Assembly (NCBI GenBank): GCA_934772445.1
Contig: CAKVMJ010000005.1
Span: forward strand, 1 to 51,407
DNA: 51,407 nt
Direction: 5' to 3'
Source of the DNA: an uncultured Clostridia bacterium
GTDB lineage: Bacteria > Bacillota > Clostridia > Christensenellales > UBA1242
The notes under the pieces are model-generated. The model was given only the letters and a program-made list of their open reading frames with translations. It was not told where the DNA came from and ran no database searches. This document shows, piece by piece, positions 25,139 to 33,141 of the stretch (position 1 is its first letter; every line of letters begins with the position of its first letter). The position numbers and the translations under genes are program-made.

Positions 25139-25532
25139 CTTCGCACTCCTTTAATAATTCATTTAATCTTTCAATCTTTCCAGATAGATATAAATATCCT
25201 AAAACGGCTTCAAAACCAGTGGCTTTTTTATAATCGCTAAGCTTTGCATTTTTTGCAATATTTGCCGTTTTGTAATTTCTTGCTCGCTTGAAAATAGCCA
25301 ACTCTTCTTCGTTATAAATGTTATGCAATTTATCTGAAAAATAACTTTGTTCGCTTGCTTTAACAAAATGTGTGGTATGAGAATGAAGTTCTTTAATTTT
25401 TTCTTTGTTTTCCAAAACCACTTTATGCCTAATATATAAAGAAAAAACTGCATCTCCAATGAATGCAAGCAGTTGAGGATTTGAGTTTTTTGCATCTGTT
25501 TCGTTTATATATGGTAATTCAAAAATATTCAT
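25128..25532 (-). CDS. mrnC: Mini-ribonuclease III MrnC
   Basis: Mini-III is an RNase III catalytic domain without the dsRNA-binding domain; it matures 23S rRNA. Seen: LLAFIGDAVFSLYIRHKVV (the RNase III signature with its acidic residue), then RARNYKT and ATGFEAVLGYLYLSG, which carries the second acidic catalytic site. ATG 25532 is chosen because AAAGAG lies 9 nt upstream; an in-frame TTG at 25541 has no space for a binding site. The protein has 134 residues. It heads the operon, with a strong promoter 30 nt upstream. Confidence 0.95.
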   Translation of the reverse strand: MNIFELPYINETDAKNSNPQLLAFIGDAVFSLYIRHKVVLENKEKIKELHSHTTHFVKASEQSYFSDKLHNIYNEEELAIFKRARNYKTANIAKNAKLSDYKKATGFEAVLGYLYLSGKIERLNELLKECEDEN

Positions 25533-25561
25533 AAATTTCAACTCTTTTTCAAACTTTTTTT

Positions 25562-25590
25562 ATTATATCACATCTTTTTATAATTTTCAA
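25562..25590 (-). promoter_or_regulatory. Sigma-A promoter of the mrnC-rlmB-sigH-dnaX-ybaB-recR operon
   Basis: On the minus strand TTGAAA (25585-25590) and a perfect TATAAT (25562-25567) are separated by 17 nt. Transcription would start near 25555. Confidence 0.85.
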
Positions 25591-25614
25591 ATTCATTTTT
25601 GGAAATACTATATA
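25586..25614 (+). promoter_or_regulatory. Possible divergent promoter of the 25632 gene
   Basis: TTCAAA (25586-25591) and TATATA (25609-25614) are separated by 17 nt. The -35 box overlaps the -35 of the mrnC promoter on the other strand, so the two would compete. Confidence 0.35.
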
Positions 25615-25631
25615 AAAGGTGAAGGAAAGTT

Positions 25632-26216
25632 ATGAAAAATAATCAAAATAAAACTAATAAATCAAATTCAAATAAAAATAGTAAATATTCTTTTGAAAAA
25701 AAGAAGGAAAATTTGGAAAATACAAGCAAAAATAGAGGTTCAAATAGAAAGTTTATCTCAAAAATGATGCTATGGCTTTTGAGCACTTTGCTTATTATTT
25801 CTGTTGGCTTAAATATCTATCAAGGTGTGGTTTGTAACCAAAAATATTTCTTATCTAATCTTGGTGAAGAAATAACATTTAATGTTAAATCTGGAATTAA
25901 TATTGCCAGCGTTTATTATCCAACAAGTGTGGTTTCTAATGTTGCTTATGAACAACCATTAAATATAGTTTTGCTTGATGATATTACTAGCTTAAAACTG
26001 AAGTTTGAAGGCTCTATAATTGAAGATAAAGAAAATATTAAAGATATTCTCATTAGTCTTGATGAAAACTGGGAGTTTGATGGAAAATACTATAAATTTT
26101 TAGGAGAAACCTTGCCTAATTCGCAATTTTCAATTAAGCCGAAAATCACCTTGCCTAAGAGTATTTCAAAGGATAATTCTTTGAATATAATATCAATTAT
26201 TTTAGTTGCCAATTAA
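25632..26216 (+). CDS. Hypothetical single-pass membrane protein, 194 aa
   Basis: I do not recognise the family. Residues 1-43 are very polar and basic (Asn/Lys/Ser-rich). Residues 44-68 form one transmembrane helix (MMLWLLSTLLIISVGLNIY). The remaining 125 residues would be outside the cell and look beta-rich (FNVKSGINIASVYYPTSVV; LKLKFEG; FDGKYYKFLGE). GAAGGAAAG precedes the ATG. It opens the plus-strand block that also holds the transglutaminase lipoprotein, which may be functionally linked, but nothing proves this. Confidence 0.7.
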   Translation: MKNNQNKTNKSNSNKNSKYSFEKKKENLENTSKNRGSNRKFISKMMLWLLSTLLIISVGLNIYQGVVCNQKYFLSNLGEEITFNVKSGINIASVYYPTSVVSNVAYEQPLNIVLLDDITSLKLKFEGSIIEDKENIKDILISLDENWEFDGKYYKFLGETLPNSQFSIKPKITLPKSISKDNSLNIISIILVAN

Positions 26217-26263
26217 ATAAAATTACAACTCTACGAAAATTTAAAAATATTTATTTAAAAATT

Positions 26264-26291
26264 TTGTCATATTATGTAAGTTTGATATAAT
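26264..26291 (+). promoter_or_regulatory. Extended -10 sigma-A promoter of the transglutaminase lipoprotein gene
   Basis: TTGTCA (26264-26269) and TATAAT (26286-26291) have a 16-nt spacer, with TGA directly before the -10 box (extended -10). Confidence 0.8.
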
Positions 26292-26346
26292 ATCTATATA
26301 TTCATATAGATAAACTTGAAAAAGTATAAAAAAGAAGGATAAAAAT

Positions 26347-29300
26347 TTGAAAAATTTTAAGAAAATAATTAGTGCTATATTTTGTTTTTTAATATGCTTT
26401 GGAGTGTTTGCTTCTTGCTCGCTATTTGGTGGGCCTAAAAAATTATCCACTCCTGTGGCAGGATTAAATTCTTTTGAAACCGAACTTAATTGGTTTACTA
26501 TTTCTAATGCAGAAGAGTATGTGATTTATTTAAACGATAATGAATTAACCACTCTTAAAAATAAGAAAGATAAAGCCGAACAAACTTATGATTTTGAGGG
26601 CGATTTAACAACTTTTGGTAAGTATAAGTTTAGAATTAAAGCCACTTCATCTAAAACCACTGAGAGTGCGCTTAGTAATGAAGTTGTGTTTGTTTATGCG
26701 GATAAAAATTTAACTTTATCAACTGCTGAAATAAACGAAAAATTCGATGCAACTAAAGCACCAAAAAATATTCAGTTACAAGAAAATATTTGTAGTTGGG
26801 ATAGTGTTGTAAATGCTGGAAAATATATAATCACTGCCTATACAAACACAAATAAAGTTAAAAATTATGAAGTTGATAGCAATACTTTAAATTTCAATTT
26901 AGTTAATGCTTCAAATGGTGAAATAGTTGCATTTAGAGTTGGTGCAAAGATTGGCGAATATGTTTATTTTGAAAATCAAGATTTGAAATATTATAATCCA
27001 AAATCTAGCGGAGAATTTACTGATAATATTTATATTTTTGATGGAATTATTGCCGACCATTATATCGAGAGCATAGAAGAACTTCATAATGTGGTTTATT
27101 ATCATTTTATTTATAGAGATACGGATTATGAGATTAGATTTAATGAAGAATGTTTGATTGAAATAGGCAAAGCAAATAGAACTGGTGCATATTCTCAAGC
27201 CGTACCTGCAACAAATGCTGAAGTTATAGATTCTATCAATGAGAGTTTTAATTATTTCTTAGAAACTTGCCATTACGATACAGGTAAATATAACTATAAC
27301 TATGCATCAAGGATTAGCGGTTCTAGTTATGATTACGCAGTTTCTTTAAATTTCTATAATGTTAAAGAATGTGACATAAATTTGTATTCCACAGATTATG
27401 GTGTTGTTCAATATACTCAATCTAAAAATGAATCTCCATATTATGAAACTTACAAAGGTGGAGAAGCAAGACCAAATGATTATGATGATTTTGCTTCAGA
27501 TAAATATTTCCTAACCCTAGAAGTTGAAACTAGCGAACAACTTTATTGGGCAGTTGAAAATAATATAACACCTATTTGTAAAGCTGGAAGCAGAGCAGAG
27601 ATAATCTATAATAAAGCTAAAGAAACTTTGAGAGAAATTATCAAAGAAGGAATGACAGATTATGATAAAGCATTATCTATCTTTGATTGGATTTGTGTTA
27701 ATACCAATTATGATAATGCAAACTTAAGCAAAATATTTAGCTCAGATAAAACTGCTTATTATACAAGGTTCTGTGCTTACTACCTAGAAGGAGTGTTTAT
27801 TCAAAAAATAGCAGTTTGTGATGGCTATAGTAAGGCATATTCATTGCTTTGCAATATGGAAGGGCTTGAATGTATTAGAATAACTGGTAACGCTGGTGGT
27901 GGCCTACACGCTTGGAATAAAGTTAAGATTAATGGCAATTATTATGTTTGTGATATAACTTGGACAGAACAACAAGTGGGTTCATCAAAAGAAGAATATA
28001 TGTTTCATAAATATTTCTTAGTTAGTGATGAATTTATTAGCAATTCCCATTATGCTTGGTCTAAAAGAAAAAAATATTTTAATTATTCAACAGCTTTGAA
28101 AAATTATGATTATTATTCAAACACAGAATTTGAATATACAAATTCAAATGGTGATGTAAAAACAATTGATTTAGTGGTTAATAGTGATGAAGAACTTAAA
28201 GATTTGCTTTATTTCTTCATAACTGCAGATTATAAGAGCTCGGAAGTGATGTTCACTTATGATTATGTAACAAAGTTAGCAAAAGCAGGAAACTATTCAA
28301 TTAAATTACCAAGTGGTATTCAAGATGCAATGCTTATGGAAGGCCTTAAAAAGCAAAAGTTCACAACTCAGATGTTTAACACAGTTTGTATGACAGAGGC
28401 ATTTTCTTATGATGGCGAAAACGATGGTTTTGTGGTTTATCTAGCATTTAATCAAATGATTGATGAAACAGAAGAATTGAAAGCTTTAACTGAATATCTA
28501 ATAAATTATTCCGATGTTGATGCTAACACATTGAAAAAAGATTACACAATTCTAATTGATGAAAGTGTTTTATCAAGTTATACTGGTGAAACATTATCAG
28601 ATAAAGCAAATGCTTATTTAAAAGATGTTAATCTTGATGCTTATCTTATTTTAGTTGATTTGGAAGAAAGTGAACAAATGAACTTTGGTCACGATACCAC
28701 AGTTTATAAATTTAAAATTGTATTTAAAGAAGGATTAAAAATTTTAAATGCACCTCAATTTGAAATAGATAATACAACCAATGTATTGTCTTTTTCAAAA
28801 GTAGATGGTGCTGAGAGTTATGATATTTTCATTGATAATAAATTTGAAAAAAATATCGTAGATGATAGCGAGATAGTAAATATAAATTTGAATGAACTTA
28901 TGAATAAAACTGGATTGTTTAAAATTCAAATTTATGCTAAAAGTTCACAACAAAATGTTTTATCTAATATTTATTCTGATAGTAAAGAATTTGCAAAACT
29001 TGCTGGAGAAGTAACTTTAAGTAGTAGTGAATTTGATATTGTTTATAGTTCGGCAGATACAGAATTTGTAATAAATTCAGGCGTTGAACTTAATAATATT
29101 CTAACATTTAATTTTAATGGCGTTTCAGATTTTATTATAGCAGTGAGCGATGGCGAGAATATGAAGTTTTACACAATAAATTCAAACATTGTGGATTTAT
29201 ATTCTCTTGCTTTAGATAAAGCTAGTGCTATAAGAATAGGTGTACAAAATTCTTTAGTTACAAACCAAATGATAATCTATAATAATCTAACTTATTATCT

Positions 29301-31041
29301 AGGTTTTGAAGATAAAGATTATTCAAATGCGTATGTTTTTGATGGCAAAATAAACGACCATTTTATAAATTCTATTGATGAACTTAATAATGCCGTTTAT
29401 TATCATTTTATCGAGAGAGATGATAGTTATAAAATTAAATTTTCAGATAATGCTATAGCTGAGATTGAAAAAAAACAAGCTCTATCAGGCGAAAAAGCAG
29501 TTGAAAAACAAATTAAGGAAGCATTTGCGTATTTTTGTGAAACTTGCCATTATGATTATGGTAAATATAAGTCTGATAGTTTTTTCTCAAAAGCAATTTC
29601 AGAAGATAAAAAAGAATATGAAATATCTGTTAATTTCTTTGGCGTGGCAGAATGTAATTTAGAATTGGATCATTCAAATTACACTTTAAATCAAGCCACA
29701 TATTATCAAACTTATTATGATACATATAAAACATCTATCGCTTCAAGAGATGATAGCCATAAATATTATAGTGATTCATATTTTCTAACCACTCAAGTTT
29801 CAACAAGTGAAGAATTGTATTGGGCAGTTGAGAATAGAGTAACTCCTATTTGTAAGGCTGGTAGTAGGGCAGAAATTATATATAATAAAGCAAAAAGCGT
29901 TTTAAATGAAATAATTAAAGATGATATGACAGATTATGAAAAGGCGTTATCTATTTTTGACTGGATTTGCGTAAACACAGTTTATGATTATATAAACGCT
30001 GAAAACCAATATTATTATCTTGGTGTTTACTACACTGAGAATTGTGCATACTATTTGGAAGGTGTTTTCTTGCAAGGAATTGCAGTTTGTGATGGTTATA
30101 GTAAGGCATATTCATTGCTTTGCAATATGGAAGGTATTGAATGTGTGAGAGTGGCAGGAACAACAGGAAAAGATAGCCTACACGCTTGGAATAAAGTTAA
30201 AATTGATGGTGTTTTCTATGGCGTGGATATAACTTGGACAGAATTAAAAAATGATGGAAATGAAATTCTAACTCATAGATATTTCTTAGTTTCAGATGCG
30301 TTCTTTGGAACAGGCAGAACAGAATGGCAAGCAAGAAAAGATAAATTTGATAATTATAAAGCAACAAAAAATTATAATTATTATAAAGAAAACGAAAATG
30401 GTTTTGGTAACTTTAATGGAGAATTAACTTCTGCAAATTTGGTTGCAAATAGTGATGAGAGTATGAAAAATATAATGCAACTTGGAATTTTAAGGGGTTA
30501 TAAGTCTTTAGATTTCGTTTTAGATTATAGTTATGCTTTAGCGGTTAAATCACAAGTTGAGGCATCAACAAATGTAAGTTATGGTGATGATTGGAGAAGT
30601 GCTTATTGTGCACACTTAAAGGATTTAAAGCTTTCTAGTTTATTATTAAATCTATATTTTGATAGTTCTAAAATTACTTATGCTTTAGGCTCGGAAGGAT
30701 ATGTTGTGGCATTAGAATTTAGATTGGTTATAGATAAACATATCGAAACAGTTGATGGTAATGAAACAGAAATTTTGGAATTGAAAGATACAGTTGAGGC
30801 TTATAAAAACGCATATTCAATTGATAAAGAAACTAAAAATAAAGATATTGTTTTATATTTCGATATGAGTTTGCTTAAAAATTTGAAAGGTACTAACCAA
30901 GAAAAACTAAACGAATATTTGAAAAGTTTAAATTTAGATAATATTGCATCTTTGGTGGCAACAGATAAATACGAATATCTAACTTTAAATTTAATTAAAA
31001 CAAAATACTTAATAGTTAAATTGAATTTAATTGAAAATTAA
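26347..31041 (+). CDS. Large lipoprotein with two transglutaminase-like domains, 1564 aa
   Basis: The TTG start has AAGAAGGA upstream. Residues 5-24 are a lipoprotein signal ending in the lipobox-like FASC (Cys at about 24), so the protein is probably membrane-anchored and outside the cell. It is built from two halves offset by about 757 residues. Each half has a fibronectin-like N-terminal segment (VIYLND...FRIKATS; YDIFIDN...IQIYAKS), a conserved stretch around FDG(I/K)I.DH(Y/F)I.SI(E/D)EL, and a transglutaminase-like domain. Catalytic triads are intact in both: Cys491, His521, Asp536, and Cys1248, His1279, Asp1294 (motifs AVCDGYSKAY, LHAWNKV, DITWTE). Such domains include proteases, cross-linking enzymes and peptide-cleaving enzymes, so the reaction is not predicted. 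Terminator at 31042. Confidence 0.85.
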   Translation: MKNFKKIISAIFCFLICFGVFASCSLFGGPKKLSTPVAGLNSFETELNWFTISNAEEYVIYLNDNELTTLKNKKDKAEQTYDFEGDLTTFGKYKFRIKATSSKTTESALSNEVVFVYADKNLTLSTAEINEKFDATKAPKNIQLQENICSWDSVVNAGKYIITAYTNTNKVKNYEVDSNTLNFNLVNASNGEIVAFRVGAKIGEYVYFENQDLKYYNPKSSGEFTDNIYIFDGIIADHYIESIEELHNVVYYHFIYRDTDYEIRFNEECLIEIGKANRTGAYSQAVPATNAEVIDSINESFNYFLETCHYDTGKYNYNYASRISGSSYDYAVSLNFYNVKECDINLYSTDYGVVQYTQSKNESPYYETYKGGEARPNDYDDFASDKYFLTLEVETSEQLYWAVENNITPICKAGSRAEIIYNKAKETLREIIKEGMTDYDKALSIFDWICVNTNYDNANLSKIFSSDKTAYYTRFCAYYLEGVFIQKIAVCDGYSKAYSLLCNMEGLECIRITGNAGGGLHAWNKVKINGNYYVCDITWTEQQVGSSKEEYMFHKYFLVSDEFISNSHYAWSKRKKYFNYSTALKNYDYYSNTEFEYTNSNGDVKTIDLVVNSDEELKDLLYFFITADYKSSEVMFTYDYVTKLAKAGNYSIKLPSGIQDAMLMEGLKKQKFTTQMFNTVCMTEAFSYDGENDGFVVYLAFNQMIDETEELKALTEYLINYSDVDANTLKKDYTILIDESVLSSYTGETLSDKANAYLKDVNLDAYLILVDLEESEQMNFGHDTTVYKFKIVFKEGLKILNAPQFEIDNTTNVLSFSKVDGAESYDIFIDNKFEKNIVDDSEIVNINLNELMNKTGLFKIQIYAKSSQQNVLSNIYSDSKEFAKLAGEVTLSSSEFDIVYSSADTEFVINSGVELNNILTFNFNGVSDFIIAVSDGENMKFYTINSNIVDLYSLALDKASAIRIGVQNSLVTNQMIIYNNLTYYLGFEDKDYSNAYVFDGKINDHFINSIDELNNAVYYHFIERDDSYKIKFSDNAIAEIEKKQALSGEKAVEKQIKEAFAYFCETCHYDYGKYKSDSFFSKAISEDKKEYEISVNFFGVAECNLELDHSNYTLNQATYYQTYYDTYKTSIASRDDSHKYYSDSYFLTTQVSTSEELYWAVENRVTPICKAGSRAEIIYNKAKSVLNEIIKDDMTDYEKALSIFDWICVNTVYDYINAENQYYYLGVYYTENCAYYLEGVFLQGIAVCDGYSKAYSLLCNMEGIECVRVAGTTGKDSLHAWNKVKIDGVFYGVDITWTELKNDGNEILTHRYFLVSDAFFGTGRTEWQARKDKFDNYKATKNYNYYKENENGFGNFNGELTSANLVANSDESMKNIMQLGILRGYKSLDFVLDYSYALAVKSQVEASTNVSYGDDWRSAYCAHLKDLKLSSLLLNLYFDSSKITYALGSEGYVVALEFRLVIDKHIETVDGNETEILELKDTVEAYKNAYSIDKETKNKDIVLYFDMSLLKNLKGTNQEKLNEYLKSLNLDNIASLVATDKYEYLTLNLIKTKYLIVKLNLIEN
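27811..27863 (+). repeat. Transglutaminase core, DNA copy 1
   Basis: These 53 nt, which encode the active-site cysteine region, match 30082-30134 with a single difference (C to T at the Gly codon). Flanking DNA of the two halves is much more diverged. Confidence 0.85.
30082..30134 (+). repeat. Transglutaminase core, DNA copy 2
   Basis: Second copy of the 53-nt segment; see 27811-27863. The excess identity at this point suggests gene conversion or very strong selection. Confidence 0.85.
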
Positions 31042-31080
31042 GAGAAAAGGATTTGCTAAAAAGTAAATCCTCTCTTTTTT
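31042..31080 (+). terminator. Terminator of the transglutaminase lipoprotein gene
   Basis: AGAG..AGGATTT pairs with AAATCCTCTCT with a small bulge and is followed by a T run, directly after the stop. Confidence 0.65.
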
Positions 31081-31098
31081 TAATTTTGTAATATTTGT

Positions 31099-31127
31099 TT
31101 GGAAAAAGTTGAAAATAATAGTATAAT
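31099..31127 (+). promoter_or_regulatory. Sigma-A promoter of the GDPD gene
   Basis: TTGGAA (31099-31104) and a perfect TATAAT (31122-31127) are separated by 17 nt. An in-frame TTG at 31099 lies in the -35 box and so cannot be the start codon. Confidence 0.7.
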
Positions 31128-31152
31128 AAGAAAAAGCATAGTGGGGGCTGAA

Positions 31153-31920
31153 ATGGAAAATATTTTAACTAGTTGGCTAGTTGGCCAAAAAATTGCCCAT
31201 CGAGGTTTACATAGTTCGAAATCTGCACCAGAAAATTCGAGGCAAGCGTTTGAAAATGCAATACTTCATAATTTTGCAATTGAACTTGATGTTCATATAA
31301 TTTCAGATGGTACATTAGTGGTTATCCACGATGACACATTGGATAGAACCACCAATTCAAAAGGCGAGGTTAAATCACTCACGAAAAGAGATTTAGCAAA
31401 TATCAAATTAAAAGGAACAAACGAGAGTTTGCCAACTTTTGATGAGGTATTAAAGCTGGTTAAGGGCAAAGTTCCTTTGCTTATCGAAGTTAAAAACGAA
31501 GGCAAAGTTGGAGAACTTGAAGAAAAACTTTATGAAACATTAAAAAAATATAAGGGTAAGTATGCTATCCAAAGTTTTAATCCGTTTGTTTTAAAATGGT
31601 TTAGAATAAACGCACCAGAGGTTTGGCGTGGTCAGTTATCTGGTAGTTTTAAAGGCGAAAAACTATCTTATATAAAGAAAGTTATTCTTAAAAGAATGTT
31701 GCTAAATGATAGGGTTAGTAAGCCAGATTTCATTTCTTATGACCATAGGGCATTGCCAAATAAATATGTTTTAAAATATGGCGAATTGCCATTGCTTGCA
31801 TATACAATTAGAAGCAATCAAAATATGAAAAATGCTAAATTAAATGGCGTTGATAACTTTATTTTTGAAGATTTTATTCCAAAAGAACCATTTAATAAAA
31901 TTGCTGAAGGAAATGATTAA
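31153..31920 (+). CDS. Glycerophosphodiester phosphodiesterase family protein
   Basis: A TIM-barrel phosphodiesterase of the GDPD family, which hydrolyses glycerophosphodiesters to glycerol-3-phosphate and an alcohol. Catalytic and metal residues are visible: His16-Arg17 (AHRGLH), Glu44 and Asp46 (IELDVH), His59 (VIHDDTLDRTT), and further Glu in LLIEVKNEG. 255 residues from ATG 31153, which has GTGGGGG upstream and lies behind the promoter. No signal peptide, so it is probably cytoplasmic, acting on lipid or teichoic acid turnover products. Confidence 0.92.
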   Translation: MENILTSWLVGQKIAHRGLHSSKSAPENSRQAFENAILHNFAIELDVHIISDGTLVVIHDDTLDRTTNSKGEVKSLTKRDLANIKLKGTNESLPTFDEVLKLVKGKVPLLIEVKNEGKVGELEEKLYETLKKYKGKYAIQSFNPFVLKWFRINAPEVWRGQLSGSFKGEKLSYIKKVILKRMLLNDRVSKPDFISYDHRALPNKYVLKYGELPLLAYTIRSNQNMKNAKLNGVDNFIFEDFIPKEPFNKIAEGND

Positions 31921-31934
31921 TTTGAAATTTAATA

Positions 31935-31968
31935 AAAAAATGCTTTAATTTTCATTAAAGCATTTTTT
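31935..31968. terminator. Bidirectional terminator between GDPD and zinc-ribbon genes
   Basis: A perfect 14-bp stem AAAAAATGCTTTAA / TTAAAGCATTTTTT with a 6-nt loop lies between the two convergent stop codons. Confidence 0.85.
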
Positions 31969-31969
31969 G

Positions 31970-32464
31970 TTATTCATCTAATTTTTTACCACATTTTTTA
32001 CAGTATGTATCTTTTGTTGAATTTATAGTTTTGCAATTAGAGCAAATCTTTTTTAATTGAGTACCGCATTTTGTGCAATATTCTTCATCGTTTTCGATTT
32101 TATCTCCACATTTTGGGCAATTGTTTCCAACCACGCTATCGGCTAAATTGGTTGTGTAATCTGTGATAAGTATTTTAAATCCAAGGGCTGAGATATATGC
32201 GCCAATTCCTGCGATAACTCCAAAGATAGGGAATAAGCAGAAAGGAACGATTAATCTAGCACTAAATCCATTTTCGCTAAAACCATTAAAGCCAGCGGTT
32301 GCAAATAATATAAAGCAAGTGATAACTCCAATAACTCCGATTATAGCCAAAGGCAAACCAATTGAAAGTAATTTCTTTCTTAGTTTCTTTGCTTTTTCGC
32401 AACTTGTTATATTGCTAACATCTTTATTTAAACTTATAATTTCTTCTCTTAAACTTTTAAACAT
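31970..32464 (-). CDS. Membrane protein with C-terminal double zinc ribbon, 164 aa
   Basis: Two hydrophobic helices (about 35-58 and 72-97, each Gly/Ile-rich) are followed by a cytosolic or exposed tail with paired zinc ribbons: CPKCG...CTKCG, then CSNC...CKKCG (about 115-160). Such ribbon-plus-membrane proteins are common in Clostridia and have no assigned job. The ATG has TGGAGAAAA upstream. It is followed on the same strand by other membrane proteins. Confidence 0.75.
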   Translation of the reverse strand: MFKSLREEIISLNKDVSNITSCEKAKKLRKKLLSIGLPLAIIGVIGVITCFILFATAGFNGFSENGFSARLIVPFCLFPIFGVIAGIGAYISALGFKILITDYTTNLADSVVGNNCPKCGDKIENDEEYCTKCGTQLKKICSNCKTINSTKDTYCKKCGKKLDE

Positions 32465-32503
32465 ATTTTTTCTCCATTTGTTCTTAATTAATATATTAAT
32501 GGC

Positions 32504-33052
32504 TTACTCTGGTCTTTTATAACTTCTATAAGCAACAAGTTTTAAACCGCCCATACCAGCTAATGAAATAATTGATATGATAAGCATTGCAAAAACTGGA
32601 GTGTTGTTTTGAGCATCGAAGAATTCTGCAGCATTTAGTCCGCTTCTAGAACAATAAGCGAAATAGAAGAATGAGAAAATAATTGCAACGATGCAAAGAA
32701 GTATTTGAATAATACCATAGAAAATTAAGAATGTTTTATAAAGAAGTGCCATAAAACTATTTTTTCTAACAGCTGGAATAAACATAATTGGAGATAAAAT
32801 TAAATCAATTATGGTTATAAATAAAACTGCATACAAAACAGATATAAATAGGTAGCCCATAAATGGATAATCTAGGCAAACTGAATTTATAAAATGGTCT
32901 TGAAATATTTGATAATCATCACCAACTAAAAACATAGCAGTTGTAAGTCCAGACTCGCTAAAATTAATTAATAACATACAAATAAAAGTGGCAATTGCAA
33001 CCAAAGTTATTGCAAGGTTTAAATATTTGGGGAATATTCTTTCTTGTTTCAT
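32504..33052 (-). CDS. Hypothetical polytopic membrane protein, 182 aa
   Basis: I do not recognise the family. Four hydrophobic segments are visible near 10-32, 63-92, 102-132 and 152-172. A conserved-looking loop sits between the third and fourth (YCSRSGLNAAEFFDAQN). The ATG has TTAGGAGAA upstream. It is 39 nt from the zinc-ribbon gene, so they are probably one unit. Confidence 0.7.
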   Translation of the reverse strand: MKQERIFPKYLNLAITLVAIATFICMLLINFSESGLTTAMFLVGDDYQIFQDHFINSVCLDYPFMGYLFISVLYAVLFITIIDLILSPIMFIPAVRKNSFMALLYKTFLIFYGIIQILLCIVAIIFSFFYFAYCSRSGLNAAEFFDAQNNTPVFAMLIISIISLAGMGGLKLVAYRSYKRPE

Positions 33053-33141
33053 AATCTTTCTCCTAAAATAATAGTGGTTTTATTATATATTAAAAAAATT
33101 AAAATTGCAATATAAAATCAATATTAAATATATAATATATT

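Noticed and set aside
25199..25495. 98-codon minus-strand frame inside mrnC
   Set aside because: Out-of-frame shadow of mrnC, with low-complexity translation and no ribosome binding site.
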